From: Lutraria lutraria
Lineage: Eukaryota; Mollusca; Bivalvia; Venerida; Mactridae
Reading direction: 5' to 3'
Length of the DNA: 64,000 bases
Assembly (NCBI GenBank): GCA_964023205.1
Contig: OZ026834.1
Coordinates: 34,944,756 to 35,008,755, forward strand
The translations under genes were made by a program, and so were the position numbers. This document shows positions 1 through 10,766 of this stretch, piece after piece (within the stretch, counting starts at the first letter, position 1; every line of letters starts with the position of its first letter). The notes beneath the pieces are model-generated. The model was not told the origin of the DNA. It saw only the letters and a program-made list of their open reading frames with translations, and ran no database searches.

Positions 1-1620
1 AACAATGTTACATTGATAACACACTGATAATCATACATAATAAATGCATCCACATTTGCAGAAATGAAATAAAAACTAAATTCAAACAAACCACAGCTCT
101 TGGATCAGCAATCTAAATCTGCAGTCTATTCTTACTATGTGTATATTTAAGTTTAAACACAATTTTTTTTGTGAATTATTTCTTGTCATTTACAGTCAAT
201 CATTGACCATCATTACTATCCTGAATATCTCATCAACATCTGGGTATGTATGATCTCAGGTAAAGTTTAATCATTCAATCTATCCCTGTCATAACATGAA
301 CAGAATTGAATGCAACACGCAACGGCAGAGAATGGAGATTCCAATTGAATGATGTACCAAAAAGTGGAGTCACATACATCAGAGTCTTATCGTCCTCTAA
401 CTCGAGCAGGTCAACTTCTATGCCATTCATAATTTGATGAACCATAAATCTGAAATGTTAATTCTGAAATTCATATGTCATCAAGGCACAACAAAATTTG
501 ATTTTTTAAAAATTTTACAAGCGTTTCAACAGTATTTTTAGTATTCAATGATAATTTATGAAATGTTTAAATCAGTAACCATTAGCATTATTAAGCAACA
601 AATTTCTATGAACTTTTGGAACAACCCTCATATATCAGAGGGTAGGTAACTTTACCAATGCACCTGAATTCTGTACCAGTACTAACCTTGTTATCTATAA
701 GTGACTGAAACTTTCGAATCTGCAATGGAAAACAAATGGCTTTTAGACATGATTGTTAGATTAATTTCTGATGGAAAACTGGACCGGTGAATAGATGTCA
801 CATGACATGTACAAAATGATACACCAAAATACTTAAAAAAACAGGCATCTGAACAATGACCCATTGAAATTAACACCATTTTACTCTCTATACACATTGT
901 TTATCTAGATTTTTATCAACACCAGATGTTCTAAATCATATAAAAAAGAATCTTTGTCAATGTCTAAGCTTTTAGAAAAACAAGAAATAAAACCAAGCAC
1001 ATATGCAAAAAGTTTTACAATTAAGTAAAACAATTTATTTGTGTAAACTTTAATATGTTGGCGACAAAAGATCACCAGAAAATCACAAAAAGTCATTAAC
1101 ACAAGGCAAAGGGTGAATATAATCATGAAAAATAAGGACAACAAAATTTAATGCACATATAGCGAAAAACAAAAGCATGCATTTAAATATCAGATGGACT
1201 AAAAGACTAAGATCTAAAGCAACTCGGCTACATGTTTTTGACTACTTCTGAGACATTGACAGAGATATAAGTGAATGATAAGAAACAACAACTCTTGAAA
1301 GATATTGGAAGTTTATGGGAAAAACAAACTTACTTTGCTCAAACCAACATTTAATGGTAGTGTGGGGGCACACATTTTCTGGGCCCCGGAGAACATTTTT
1401 TGTATATTGATTTAAACGTTAATGTTGCACAGCAGCAATCGTTAAATATGTATTACTGATAGAGTGATAGTACTAATTACTGATAGTATTGTTGTTGAAA
1501 GACAAAATTCCACTTCTTCTTAACTATGCAAAATTCCAAGTCCCCTGAAATGTAATTACCAGTACGGCACTGTGTGTATTCTGTCTAGTGTCTAACTGAT
1601 ATGCTTACCATTCTTGTAAA
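1..1620. other. 3' flank of the minus-strand membrane-protein gene, possible alternative exons
   Basis: No complete independent gene is visible. On the minus strand there are two acceptor-flanked segments, 719-687 and 449 downward. They follow good AG acceptors, and the first ends in an AAG|GTTAGT donor. Their phases fit an alternative splice of the gene at 1621-4258 (see that entry). The remainder is AT-rich and contains only short open frames that I do not believe. Confidence 0.35.
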
Positions 1621-4258
1621 CTACTCCTTAGTCTTCTCACTTTCCTCCTTAGTCTTCTCAATTTCCTCCTTGTCATCAACAGTTACCTTAAAGCCACTAG
1701 TTCCAATATTAACCCTAGCAATCTTGACATTTTCAGGCTTATGTCCCCAAAGCACCATAGTTTGTTCCACTAAAATAAAAAGTTGTACATGTATGTAATA
1801 TTATTTTATATTTCCTTATAAATGCCTGAACTGATGTAGTTATACTTTCTTCCAATGTAGATCAACAGTTTGAATGATTTCTTAATACATTGGATGTAAT
1901 TTTACAGATCATCCAAGCATTAAGATGTTCATTAGAGTAGAGCATGTAAATATCCAGTCTGATACTCAAAGTTTTTTCTTGAACATATCATCAGATTTAG
2001 GCCTTTACATTTATCTTCTGTAGATATTTACAGATTAAAGGGGCATACCCTACAACTTGATGCATTTAGAATTAAGGCAAAATGATGATAAATTAGAAGC
2101 TTGTAACGAAAAAAGCCGACAATGAAAGTTTCAGCCAAAAATTCATCCAATTCGAAATAAAATCATAAAACATATGTATTTGTGACACATACATTTAGTC
2201 ATGGAAATTTTTGGGTGGAAGTGATTTATTATTCATAGCTATGTTTTTTATGGCTAGTACCTAAACTAGTCATTTTATGACCCATGTTCTTCCTGCAATT
2301 ACCCATTATACACTGTATATTGTTTTACATATACATCTAGCATATTTTACACTTTCACAGAATATTTGTCAGTTATAGGGTATGCCCCTTTAATTCAGAT
2401 TTGTAATTGTAAATAATTATATAGTGTCAACTCCGTATTTTCATAGCATCACTGACCAGTGTCACTCACAGCTGGAACAATCTAAATATCATTACATCTC
2501 ATTGTTTTTTGTGGACTTACTTTGGACCAAAATTATATATGCCCCATTCCTAATATCCTATGTCTGTTTTTCCCCTACAATAAGTTGAATTTTATTTTTC
2601 AAAGGGGGCATTTTTATCAAAGAGATTGTTAAATGGACCTGTAGTATAACTTAATTTGCCTACAACCATCTAACAAGGGTGAACAAACTATAGGCAATTA
2701 CTGTTGTGAGGATATGTATGCCTTGTCCTGTTATTTTCCATAATTATAAAGTATTTGCCCTCAAGACAATATTTTCCATTCCTTAATGGCTAATGGCCCT
2801 GCCACCTTTTTTACGGTGAAAAAAAACACTGCATTTGAGTTAGATGTAATGGTATTCACAATGTTCCAGCAATAGTACAATTAAATGCAATAAGTGACAG
2901 TGTACTTCAGCACTGTGTCACTTTCAGAAGCCTTATAAAGGAATTCATTTACCAAGCTGGCAACTGGAAAGTCGAATTAGTAAGGCTAATAATCAAGGTA
3001 TTAATTTTGTTAGTAATTAATTTCAACTAATTAGATAGTATACCGTTAGGCAAGGCATTTTTTAACGGCCCTGATCTGTTCATGTATGAAATTTGTCAAC
3101 CCAATAATGCACTTTCAACTGTAACTTAATGTTGGGTAAAGTCTTTTATGTGCTTATCAATGATTTCCCTCACATGGGGAGTTATTTGGGGAATAAGATG
3201 TTTGCAGTGTAAATTTTTTTTAAGCACTGAAAATGCAAACTTTACTGGAACGATTGAATTTTAAGTGGACCAAAATGACTACATATGACATTTCACATAA
3301 TATGGCTAAAACCATATTTTTTTTGTTCCGAAACATGGTAAAATTATCACTGAAAAAATTATTGATGGCAATTAATGACAGATGGCCATTTTGGTGGACT
3401 CGGTCCAAGGTCCGGCTAAATTCGCAGACTGCGTTTGGGAAGTCTAATTTGCTGTTTAATTTCTCATGTGTCCCCATCAGGGGGAAAACATTGATAAATC
3501 CATTACATGGTTAATTGTCCACTTAGAAAGCTAATTATTATAACTTTATTAACTACTTGAAACACTTTTGAAAAGACTTTGACGTAAAAATGTTTGTTTC
3601 TGGTTCCATCATAACATGCTCATTAAAAATAGGGTAGCTATGTTGTTTATTTGCCCTGGATAGCGTGTTGAAATGTTAAAAAGTGAAGAAGTGCGTGTGT
3701 ACCGCCCCGTGTGTACAGTTCCTTGGGCCAAATAAAAAGAGTAACATCGCGGTAGTCCAACTAATTGTACACTACAGACGATATCGAGACAATTGCGCTT
3801 GTCAATATCTATCTTCCGAGACGTAGCAGGCAATAGATGAAATAGCAAAATCATTAATGGATTGCTTGTTTGTCTCATAAATGTAGACTACGTTGCAGGG
3901 TAAAAATCAGGATAAATCAGGTAACCAGAAACAAGCACATATTTAGGCCTCATCTACCCAGCTTGACTGGGTCTTCAGTGTAACCCGCTTACACTGTGAC
4001 AGGACAGGTAATCAATGCTGCATGAAAGGCACAACATATTGAAATAGCGGCTTTTAAAGTTTTGGAAGCCAGAACTAGACTGGGGCTACCTTTTGATCTT
4101 TTATCAAACTCAGGATCTATTTCTCTTGCACGTTTCTGAAAACTATTGAATAACATATATCCTCCAAGGGTCCAAGCTATAAAAAATTTCACGACTTGCG
4201 ATATAACACGATTTCTACTTTGACTAGACCTTGGATCGCTGAAACGATACTTTCGCAT
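1621..4258 (-). CDS. Uncharacterised small single-pass membrane protein (105 aa), two exons
   Basis: I do not recognise this protein. Exon 1 is 4258-4090, starts with a true ATG and ends AAAAG|GTAGCC in phase 1. Exon 2 is 1769-1621, follows a TTTTAG acceptor and ends in TAG. The joined product is 105 residues. It has a basic N-terminus rich in Arg and Ser (1-18), one hydrophobic segment at about 20-38 (motif FFIAWTLGGYMLF), a charged linker (about 40-57), then a segment with LWGHKPENVKIARVNIGTSG and a Lys/Glu-rich tail. The size and the N-terminal helix followed by a charged stretch resemble small mitochondrial inner-membrane assembly factors, but that is only an impression. A second C-terminus is possible: exon 2 has an internal AAG|GTAACT donor at 1687 that joins in phase 0 to 719-687 and 449-411, giving 107 residues. 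Head-to-head with RNASEH2C. Intron 1 holds several repeats. Confidence 0.55.
2035..2393. repeat. TIR element with TTAA target duplication, copy 1
   Basis: A 351-bp element (2039-2389) opens AGGGGCATACCCTACAACT and closes with the inverse of that sequence. TTAA flanks it on both sides (2035-2038 and 2390-2393). It has no coding capacity. A second copy lies inverted at 25692-26048. The TTAA duplication suggests mobilisation by a piggyBac-type transposase (inference). It sits in the intron of the minus-strand membrane-protein gene. Confidence 0.8.
3220..3432. repeat. Dispersed repeat, inverted partner of 39222-39500
   Basis: The segment beginning CACTGAAAATGCAAACTT and ending in the GGTGGACTCGGTCCAAGGTC region matches the reverse complement of 39222-39500 over most of its length, with indels. 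The open frames on both strands here are by-products of the repeat. Confidence 0.7.
3593..3937. repeat. TIR element with TGTTTCTGGTTACC-type ends, longest copy
   Basis: The ends are TGTTTCTGGTTCC and GGTAACCAGAAACA. Next to the left end is the family-typical GCTCATTAAAAATAGGGTAG. The interior (about 3755-3890) recurs at 36505-36665 in the DNAAF10 intron. Shorter relatives lie at 4645-4762, 13193-13345, 32097-32218 and 63026-63161, with single ends near 26070-26116 and 42962-42995. Confidence 0.65.
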
Positions 4259-5829
4259 GTTGACATTGACATCGTTGTCCTCTCAAGCGCTTACAATACA
4301 ACTGACAAGCGTCTATATGCAATTTATTTGAACGGTATCCGGTAGGTTGTAACAATTTTGTACCTTGCGAAGAAAGGGGCGGGGTCAATTACATTCGGCC
4401 TAAAACTCTGCACGTTTTGACAGCTTTTACAAGGAAAGCCGGGACCCACGCTTATTTTCGTCACTACCGTCAATCGAAAAGACAACGACCTACAAAAAAT
4501 GTATATGTAAACCGTGCTCATGCGACGATGCTCCAGGGAGAGCCTTGCATATAATCGAAGAAGAAGAAATATATATGCTTAATGTTGTTTAATAATTATG
4601 TAGTTTTTCACCTACATTTCATTCCAAATAATAAAATATAAAAATGTTTCTTGCTCATTAAAAATAGGTACATATGTATTTTTATTGTTCTTGACAGCAC
4701 GCAGAACGGTCTACCTGCAGAGTGACGTACGTACCTGGGTCGACTAACCAGAAATAAACATTTGTCTATAAACCTTATACATAAAAAAAAAACTTCTTAT
4801 ATTTCCCCTTGTAGCAATGCACCTATGGGAGCTAGGCCGTTTACTTTTGCCAATAATAATGCATGTGAGCATTTATATCAATCTGAATTAAAGGCTTCAT
4901 ACAAAACATTTTCATTGGACGCTATGCAAACTAAAAAAATAACAATTTTGTTTTTAAATATTATATAGGTAATAAATTACTCAGTGAAATAATTTAAACA
5001 TTAACAAAAAAGATAATGGCATATTATCCTTGCACGACCCAGGCAAATTTCTGTAAAGTTAAACAACTCTGACCGCATTTACTAAACAAATATATTTTCC
5101 TACACAATGTCCATTCTTTAAAAAAATATCTTTGCCTAATTAGTGAAATCAAAACTTTAACAATTACATTTATACCTTTTCCGCGTTATACATATATTAT
5201 ATCGGAAATGTTTTAATTGTTTAAACGTTACGGGTGAACAACGTACCACTTATATAAGTATGTTATATATGTAGGATCAAAATATGTATAGTCAAGGACT
5301 TATATACATACATGGATTCGCAACTGCTAAAAATAGCTCAAACGATATAGTCAAGGAATTATATACATATAATTATGTATGTATATAAGTCCTTTCTTTG
5401 ATATAATTAAGTCTCTGCATGGATATGTCAAATAGCGAACCGAAATGGAAGTGTCTTTTTTTTGCCTTTTCGATACTAATATTTCATCTATAGTAATGAA
5501 ATTCGTTCAGAAAACTGGGTTCCACTATTTTAGTTCATTAAAGAATATTTGATTAAGATATATCTTAATAATATATTGAAATCGGAGCTTAAATTTTAAG
5601 GGACATGCATGCATATGAAAATTCTTGCTCATTTGCTTTAGTTGCCTCAATATTGACATTTTCCGAAATTATTCTACATGCAGTCATAAATCTTTGAGAG
5701 CAGAATATGCTTCGCACTGTCAACAATTTGAGAGCTTTTCTTAGTGACCACGCCCTCTCTGTCATAGCCTAATGTAAATCTTTCGGTTGTTACGGTTTAA
5801 AAGATCCCACGCCTACTAATTCGCGCAAA
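4259..5829. other. Intergenic region between divergent genes, with two short repeats
   Basis: This is the 1.57-kb gap between the start of the minus-strand membrane-protein gene and RNASEH2C. It holds a short TGTTTCTGG-type TIR element (4645-4762). It also holds a composite at 5292-5395 made of TCAAGGACTTATATACATAC, a second partial copy of it, and its inverse, which is the same terminal sequence that bounds the element at 16634-17155. I see no gene in between. Confidence 0.5.
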
Positions 5830-8803
5830 ATGTCTACTGTACTGAAAGTTACACAAAGCGCGCTTGAAAATGTGCCGAATATCCACTTTGTTCCAGCGGA
5901 AGTACAAACTGACGGAGCAGCAAATGTGAAATCTTATTTCCATTCCACCATTAGAAAACAGAATGATGGCAGTAAGACTTATTTTCGTCATTTATAAATA
6001 TAATAGGTTTTCGCGAATTTAGTCTTTCGCACCTGAACCACTTCGCCCTAGTTCAAATATTTACATACCATGTTTCTAACTCATTGCTTTGATTTTTAGT
6101 TATATACATGGTACATTTATGTACAAAACACAGACTTGTTACTGGCGAAATACTACAACATTATTAAAAAAATTTAATTTGCAGTTATCTACTTGTTTTC
6201 ATTTAACTCTTTCTAGAAGATAGAGAAACCAAAATGTAATATCTGAATTTATAAGTTGATCAGTCAATCTGCTTATTTATCATCCTAGATAAGAACAACT
6301 CTTTTAGGACTGCTGTGAAAGCCTTGGGAACGACTATAAATGGTTTATCTAATCAGGTAGTTGTTTAAATTTTATACAACTACCTAATCTAATATAATCT
6401 AATGCTTAAGCTCCTTACAGGTACACTAGCAGGTGCATGTCTGTGCAGGGTTCTCAATAAGTTTGTGGCCAACAGGCCCAAAAGCTACACTAACTGTAAC
6501 AGGCCTGCTAGAAGGGTACAGGTATTTTTCCAGCAATATTTTTAAAACTTTTAGATTTCTAACCAGCCCAAACTCATTTCTAAGCGGCTAAATTCGCCTG
6601 TTGCTATTGAGAACCCTGTCAGTGTAGACTAAATAAAAGTGATTAAGTGGTGAAAGGGAGACTTCACAGTAAAAATGGTGAGAATGGAAGTTATACGATA
6701 TAGGAGAGAACACCTTTTCATATGCAAAGTGCCCACCAGCAGTCTATTACTATTAGATGAATCAACAAAATTAATCTGCCATTCATCAATTGCTAGCTGG
6801 TGGGCCAATTTGCATATGAATACCCCTGTATACAAACACAACCTCTCCTATACAGGTTAGAAGTTGGTAAAAAACATATGTTTCATCTGTTTAGGGGCAG
6901 AATGGTAGTGCTGAGTGCTTAAACCCATCTAGGTCCGGTTGCATTACAATGAGAGCTGGACGGTTGTTTCATAAAACCACAGTATACAGGAAAAAGAATT
7001 CTTACAGTAACTGTAGGATGTGTGTACTTGACAGGAGGAGAGTGGATGCATGCATGTGGCTTAAACAAAGTATATACTGTATACCCTTTATCTGAGAACT
7101 TGCTCAAATTTATTCCAGAACTTACTGCAAGTTTAAGAGGACGACCTTTACATGGTGTTGATTATGAAATTCCATCTGGATATACAGGTAAATTTGTAAT
7201 TGGTTAGTCATACAAATAAAATTCATGTTTGCTTGTTATTCACATGGCTCCCATTTTGTTTACAAAAAGTTCTACATGACATAATAAGTAATCCTGGCTT
7301 TTCCCTTTAGATGAGTTTTTGTATTGCTTGAATTGTAACAAGACAATTCATGAATTCCTCTTTTCTAAAAAAATGCTGTGAAATTTTTCACTTCTTAGGG
7401 CCCTTGCCTCATTTTCCTGAAATGTTGAGAGCCCTGTACTTGCACATGTATCTTTTTTGATGTAGCCTGAAATTCAACCAAGTTTTACTTATAAATAACT
7501 TTGGTGATCAGAACTTGATCCGCTTAGGATTTCCCTCTGAAATGAAACAGTCTGTGAAATTAGCAGTTGTCCTATTGTCTGGGACAAACACTTTTTCTTT
7601 CAGACAACCAAAATTTTGGTTCGGACAACCAAATTTTTATTAACAAATCAAAGCAATAGCAGCTAAAATTTCCGTTTTGAGCAACCACATTTCAAACCTT
7701 AATTTCACAGACTGATGAAATATCAAAAATACTAAGTAACCCTTAGGTCTATTATCTCAAAAATAAGAAATTATAAAACAGTACAATCATGTATGTGAAT
7801 TTACCATTTGAAACTCATGATCATTTGCATTGTGTAATCTATTAATGTAATCTATACTTATTGTGGAAAAATAGAAATATTATGTTGTGCACTGCTTTCA
7901 TAAGGTTTACTGAATTAATATTGATTTTTTTTGTCAGGTTTAATATTCAATGAAACTAGAAAGGCTTATACCGAGGAAGATGAAAAAGAATTGACTGCCA
8001 CTCGTAGCTTCAAATCATTTCATTATTGGAATCTTGATAGAGAACCGAGTGAAGGTGAACGATTGTATCAGGCTACTAACTGGATAGATATTGCTGCAGC
8101 TGTAAGTTTGTGTAAATCGAGGGCTCAGCGCAACACTGTCGTAACTTGTTCTTGTTTCAATATGAGTTACGACACTATTGCGTTGAACCCTCGAAATGTA
8201 ATATATGTTTTATTGGTGTAAAAAAAATTAAATATTGACACAATATTATGAACAGTAAAATTTACAGTTACAAGGTAAAACTAGTGAATTGAAATCGTCT
8301 TGGTTCTGTTTTATGATGTTTAATTTCTTTAATGTATTGGTCAATCAATTAAATATTGATACATGTATTTGGTTAATCACAGTATTTACAAGCCAATGCC
8401 ACAATATGTTTTCAAAATCAAGTTATTTATTTATCATTATGAGTCTCATCTAAGTGAAATAGTTTTCAGATAAATTGCTTTTTACAAACTTGTGAAAATT
8501 GCCGTCTAGACATTGAAGATCTCCAGATAGAAAATAAAATGTGTATATTATTCTAAGAAAGAGAGAAATATGAATTTTTGATCTCAAAGAGTTCCTATAA
8601 TCATAATGAAAAGATCATATGTTACCACTACTACAAGAGTGTGCCAAAAGATTTTATTTTGTACTGTGTAACATTCTTCTCTTGATTTGTGTGTAGATTA
8701 ATTTATAATTTTGTTTCATCAATTTCAGATGCACACATCTGTAGATGTAGAATTGAAAAAGGAAGACAGTGTTGGAAGTTTAAAATCTGAAGTTTCCATG
8801 TGA
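5830..8803 (+). CDS. RNASEH2C: Ribonuclease H2 subunit C, 149 aa, four exons
   Basis: RNase H2 is the nuclear trimer that cuts RNA in RNA:DNA hybrids and removes single ribonucleotides from DNA; subunit C pairs with B as a scaffold for catalytic subunit A. Exons: 5830-5971, 7119-7187, 7938-8101, 8729-8803, all GT/AG with phases 1, 1, 0. The product is 149 residues against 164 in human. The order of conserved pieces matches the family: HFVPAEVQTDG near the N-terminus, a YFHSTIRK strand, then SLRGRPLHG and IPSGYTG (the human region has FRGRCLRG and VPPGLVG), and the C-terminal FKSFHYWNLDREPS (human has FTLWGLETIP), followed by the WIDIAAAMH helix. The first ATG after a GC-richer stretch is used. 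The 3'UTR carries a tandem repeat. Polyadenylation signals are at 9100 and 9968. I see no defects. Confidence 0.9.
6446..6618. repeat. Short element with perfect 14-bp inverted ends (CAGGGTTCTCAATA)
   Basis: A 173-bp segment in RNASEH2C intron 1 starts CAGGGTTCTCAATA and ends with the exact inverse. The CAGGG start resembles hAT-type termini. The flanking 8 bp are only weakly alike, so a target duplication is not proven. A divergent relative of the end (TTGAGAGCCCTG) lies near 7425-7436. Confidence 0.65.
6699..6852. repeat. Foldback element, about 154 bp
   Basis: The outer arms TATAGGAGAG and CTCTCCTATA, and the inner arms CATATGCAAAGTGCCCACCAGC-like (6719 onward) with its inverse near 6797-6819, form a broken hairpin in RNASEH2C intron 1. 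It explains the short opposing open frames seen here. Confidence 0.6.
8117..8194. repeat. 78-bp palindromic mini-element, copy 1
   Basis: A near-perfect hairpin with arms of about 30 bp beginning TCGAGGGCTCAGCGCAACAC and a short loop. It lies 16 bp downstream of the donor of RNASEH2C exon 3. A second copy is at 23408-23484 in an AK7 intron. Confidence 0.75.
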
Positions 8804-8856
8804 AATAATAGAAAGACTAAATTATATGGTTTAATTGTACAATCAAATCAGAGTAA

Positions 8857-9046
8857 ATGGCAGCCTGTGAATACTGGTCACCTGTACCAATCTTAAGAAG
8901 TGTATTAATGGTTGTCAATTTATAATGGCCACCTGTGAATATCAGTCACCTGTACCAATCTTACGAATGGTGTTAATGTATAATTGCCACCTACCAATCT
9001 TAAACCTGTGTTTATGGTTGCTAATTTATGATGGCCACTTGTGAAA
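8857..9046 (+). repeat. Degenerate tandem repeat in the RNASEH2C 3'UTR
   Basis: Three to four units begin GGCCACCTGTGAATAT-like at about 8857, 8926, 8984 and 9029. Unit length falls from about 69 to 45 bp through internal deletion. Recurring pieces are CACCTGTACCAATCTTA and TGGTTGTCAATTTATAATG. Confidence 0.6.
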
Positions 9047-9099
9047 GAAGGTCATTTTTAGCTCATGCTAATTGATATAAAAGGCAAATTGAAACTCTG

Positions 9100-9973
9100 A
9101 ATAAAGACCAACTGCACTTGAAGGCCATAATTTTTATCTTCTACCTTAGGAGGCCTTTGCTCACAAGTTTTACCGTTCATTGTTGATTTTGTGATGACAA
9201 AAATTGAATGTACTTGGATTAGAACCTAGTTATATCAATGCTTGGGATTTTGTAAAATTGGCACTTTTTAGCAAATTACTCTTTACCACTTGTTAATGGG
9301 TTGTTTCAATTATAGGCAAAATTTAATGGCACATAAACTGATACTATTAATGTAGTATATTGTTGTTTTCATGTCTCTTCTGCTTGCATTGATAAGCCTA
9401 AGTATTCAGTAGCTGCACTTGATATGTGAAATACTTGCTACAGATTTAACTATTATTTAACATTACCACTTTGAACTGAGCAGCTTAATGTTCTGCGGGA
9501 TGAATATTTTTTGAATTAATGAAATATATAGTTGGCCTTTGGTGTTGAGTGGAAACCCAGGTCCCTAGAGAAAAAGACATAAGAAAACATAATTAAGGTT
9601 TAAACATTATATATGCAGCTTTGAAGTCATCTTTTTGCAATAGGATCCTGTCTTAAAAATGTTATACTTCAAAAAATGATAAGATATTATTAATATTGGA
9701 AATACATGTATACCATATCATATCCGGTCATGCGTACAGAATTCATATAAGAAGTTAACTGATCTGATTTGTTTTAATAAATTATTATGATTTTTCTTTT
9801 GCATAATGGTGAAATGAATTAAATAAACATTATTAGATTTATATATCGTATACGATCATGGTATGTACATAATTGCTGATGAATCATGAATCTTTTACAT
9901 ATGATATTTTTACAAGATACCACTTATTAAGTTATTGTCTTTTTAGATAATGTCGAAACCAAATTGAAATAAA
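9100..9973 (+). terminator. RNASEH2C polyadenylation signals (AATAAA at 9100 and 9968)
   Basis: Two canonical AATAAA hexamers downstream of the RNASEH2C stop, at 9100-9105 and 9968-9973. Which one is used cannot be told from sequence alone. Confidence 0.4.
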
Positions 9974-10328
9974 GTGAAAATGTAATCACTGAGTCTTGAG
10001 TTTCTATTATCATAAAACAGGGCTTATAATAATGTATTTGAATTGTGTGGTTGCTGCATTTAAACATGCATTTAATTGATCAATTAATTCCCTTTTCTCA
10101 TGACAGATGAATGTTTTGTAGCAAAAAATGTGTGTGATTAAAATATTCTTCCAATGACTTATAATATCCATCTCTAGCATTCCTCTATAGGTATTAACTA
10201 CAGAGCCATTTAACAGTCTCAACAGCTGTTAGCTATTCCCATCTACATGTATACAATAAAGTACCATCTAATAATGGCAGTAATAAAAACTTAGTATTTA
10301 CTCACTGAAGCATCTGCATAATATCTTA

Positions 10329-10424
10329 TGTCAAGATATTGTATACTGCCCAGCCAAGAATGTCAAGATATTGTATACTGCCCAGCCAAGAATGTCAAGA
10401 TATTGTATACTGCCCAGCCAAGAG
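10329..10424. repeat. Three perfect 32-bp tandem repeats
   Basis: The unit begins TGTCAAGATATTGTATACTG and ends CCCAGCCAAGAA. Copies start at 10329, 10361 and 10393; only the last two bases of copy 3 differ. The near identity means recent duplication and a likely length polymorphism. Confidence 0.9.
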
Positions 10425-10685
10425 TTTTAATGAGAAGAAAAAAAATTGTTTAAACTAAATACTAAACACAACATTTGTATACATAAAGTCTTTATTATCT
10501 TTAATATTTTATCAAATACTAAAATAGTAAACTTCTCTTGTGCTGTATAATTAATAAATATTAAACAACCTTTTTTATCAACAAACTATGAGGTAAATAA
10601 ACATCAGATTTGTATACATGATACAATTAGTCTACTTTGAAAAAATAACATTATATGACTTTAAAGCTATAGAACTTATTTCTCA

Positions 10686-10766
10686 CACAAATTTGATGGT
10701 TTTGGGCTAGAATAAAGCAAACAGTGTCACTGTTACCTTTATTCTAGCCCAAAACCATCAAATGTG
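10686..10766. repeat. Hairpin element with about 30-bp arms
   Basis: The left arm (10686-10717) contains TTTGATGGTTTTGGGCTAGA. The right arm (10737-10766) is its inverse, separated by about 20 bp. Typical of a tiny foldback transposon. Confidence 0.75.

Noticed and set aside
905..1144. 79-codon hydrophobic open frame on the minus strand
   Set aside because: Composition is what AT-rich sequence gives by chance (Phe/Leu/Ile/Lys), and I see no splice partners or homology.
3220..3514. Overlapping open frames of 85 and 93 codons on opposite strands
   Set aside because: They fall on a dispersed repeat that recurs inverted at 39222-39500.
8117..8194. Palindromes considered as CRISPR repeats or rho-independent terminators
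   Set aside because: The sequence is eukaryotic; the copies are single, intronic and 15 kb apart, so they fit mini-transposons.
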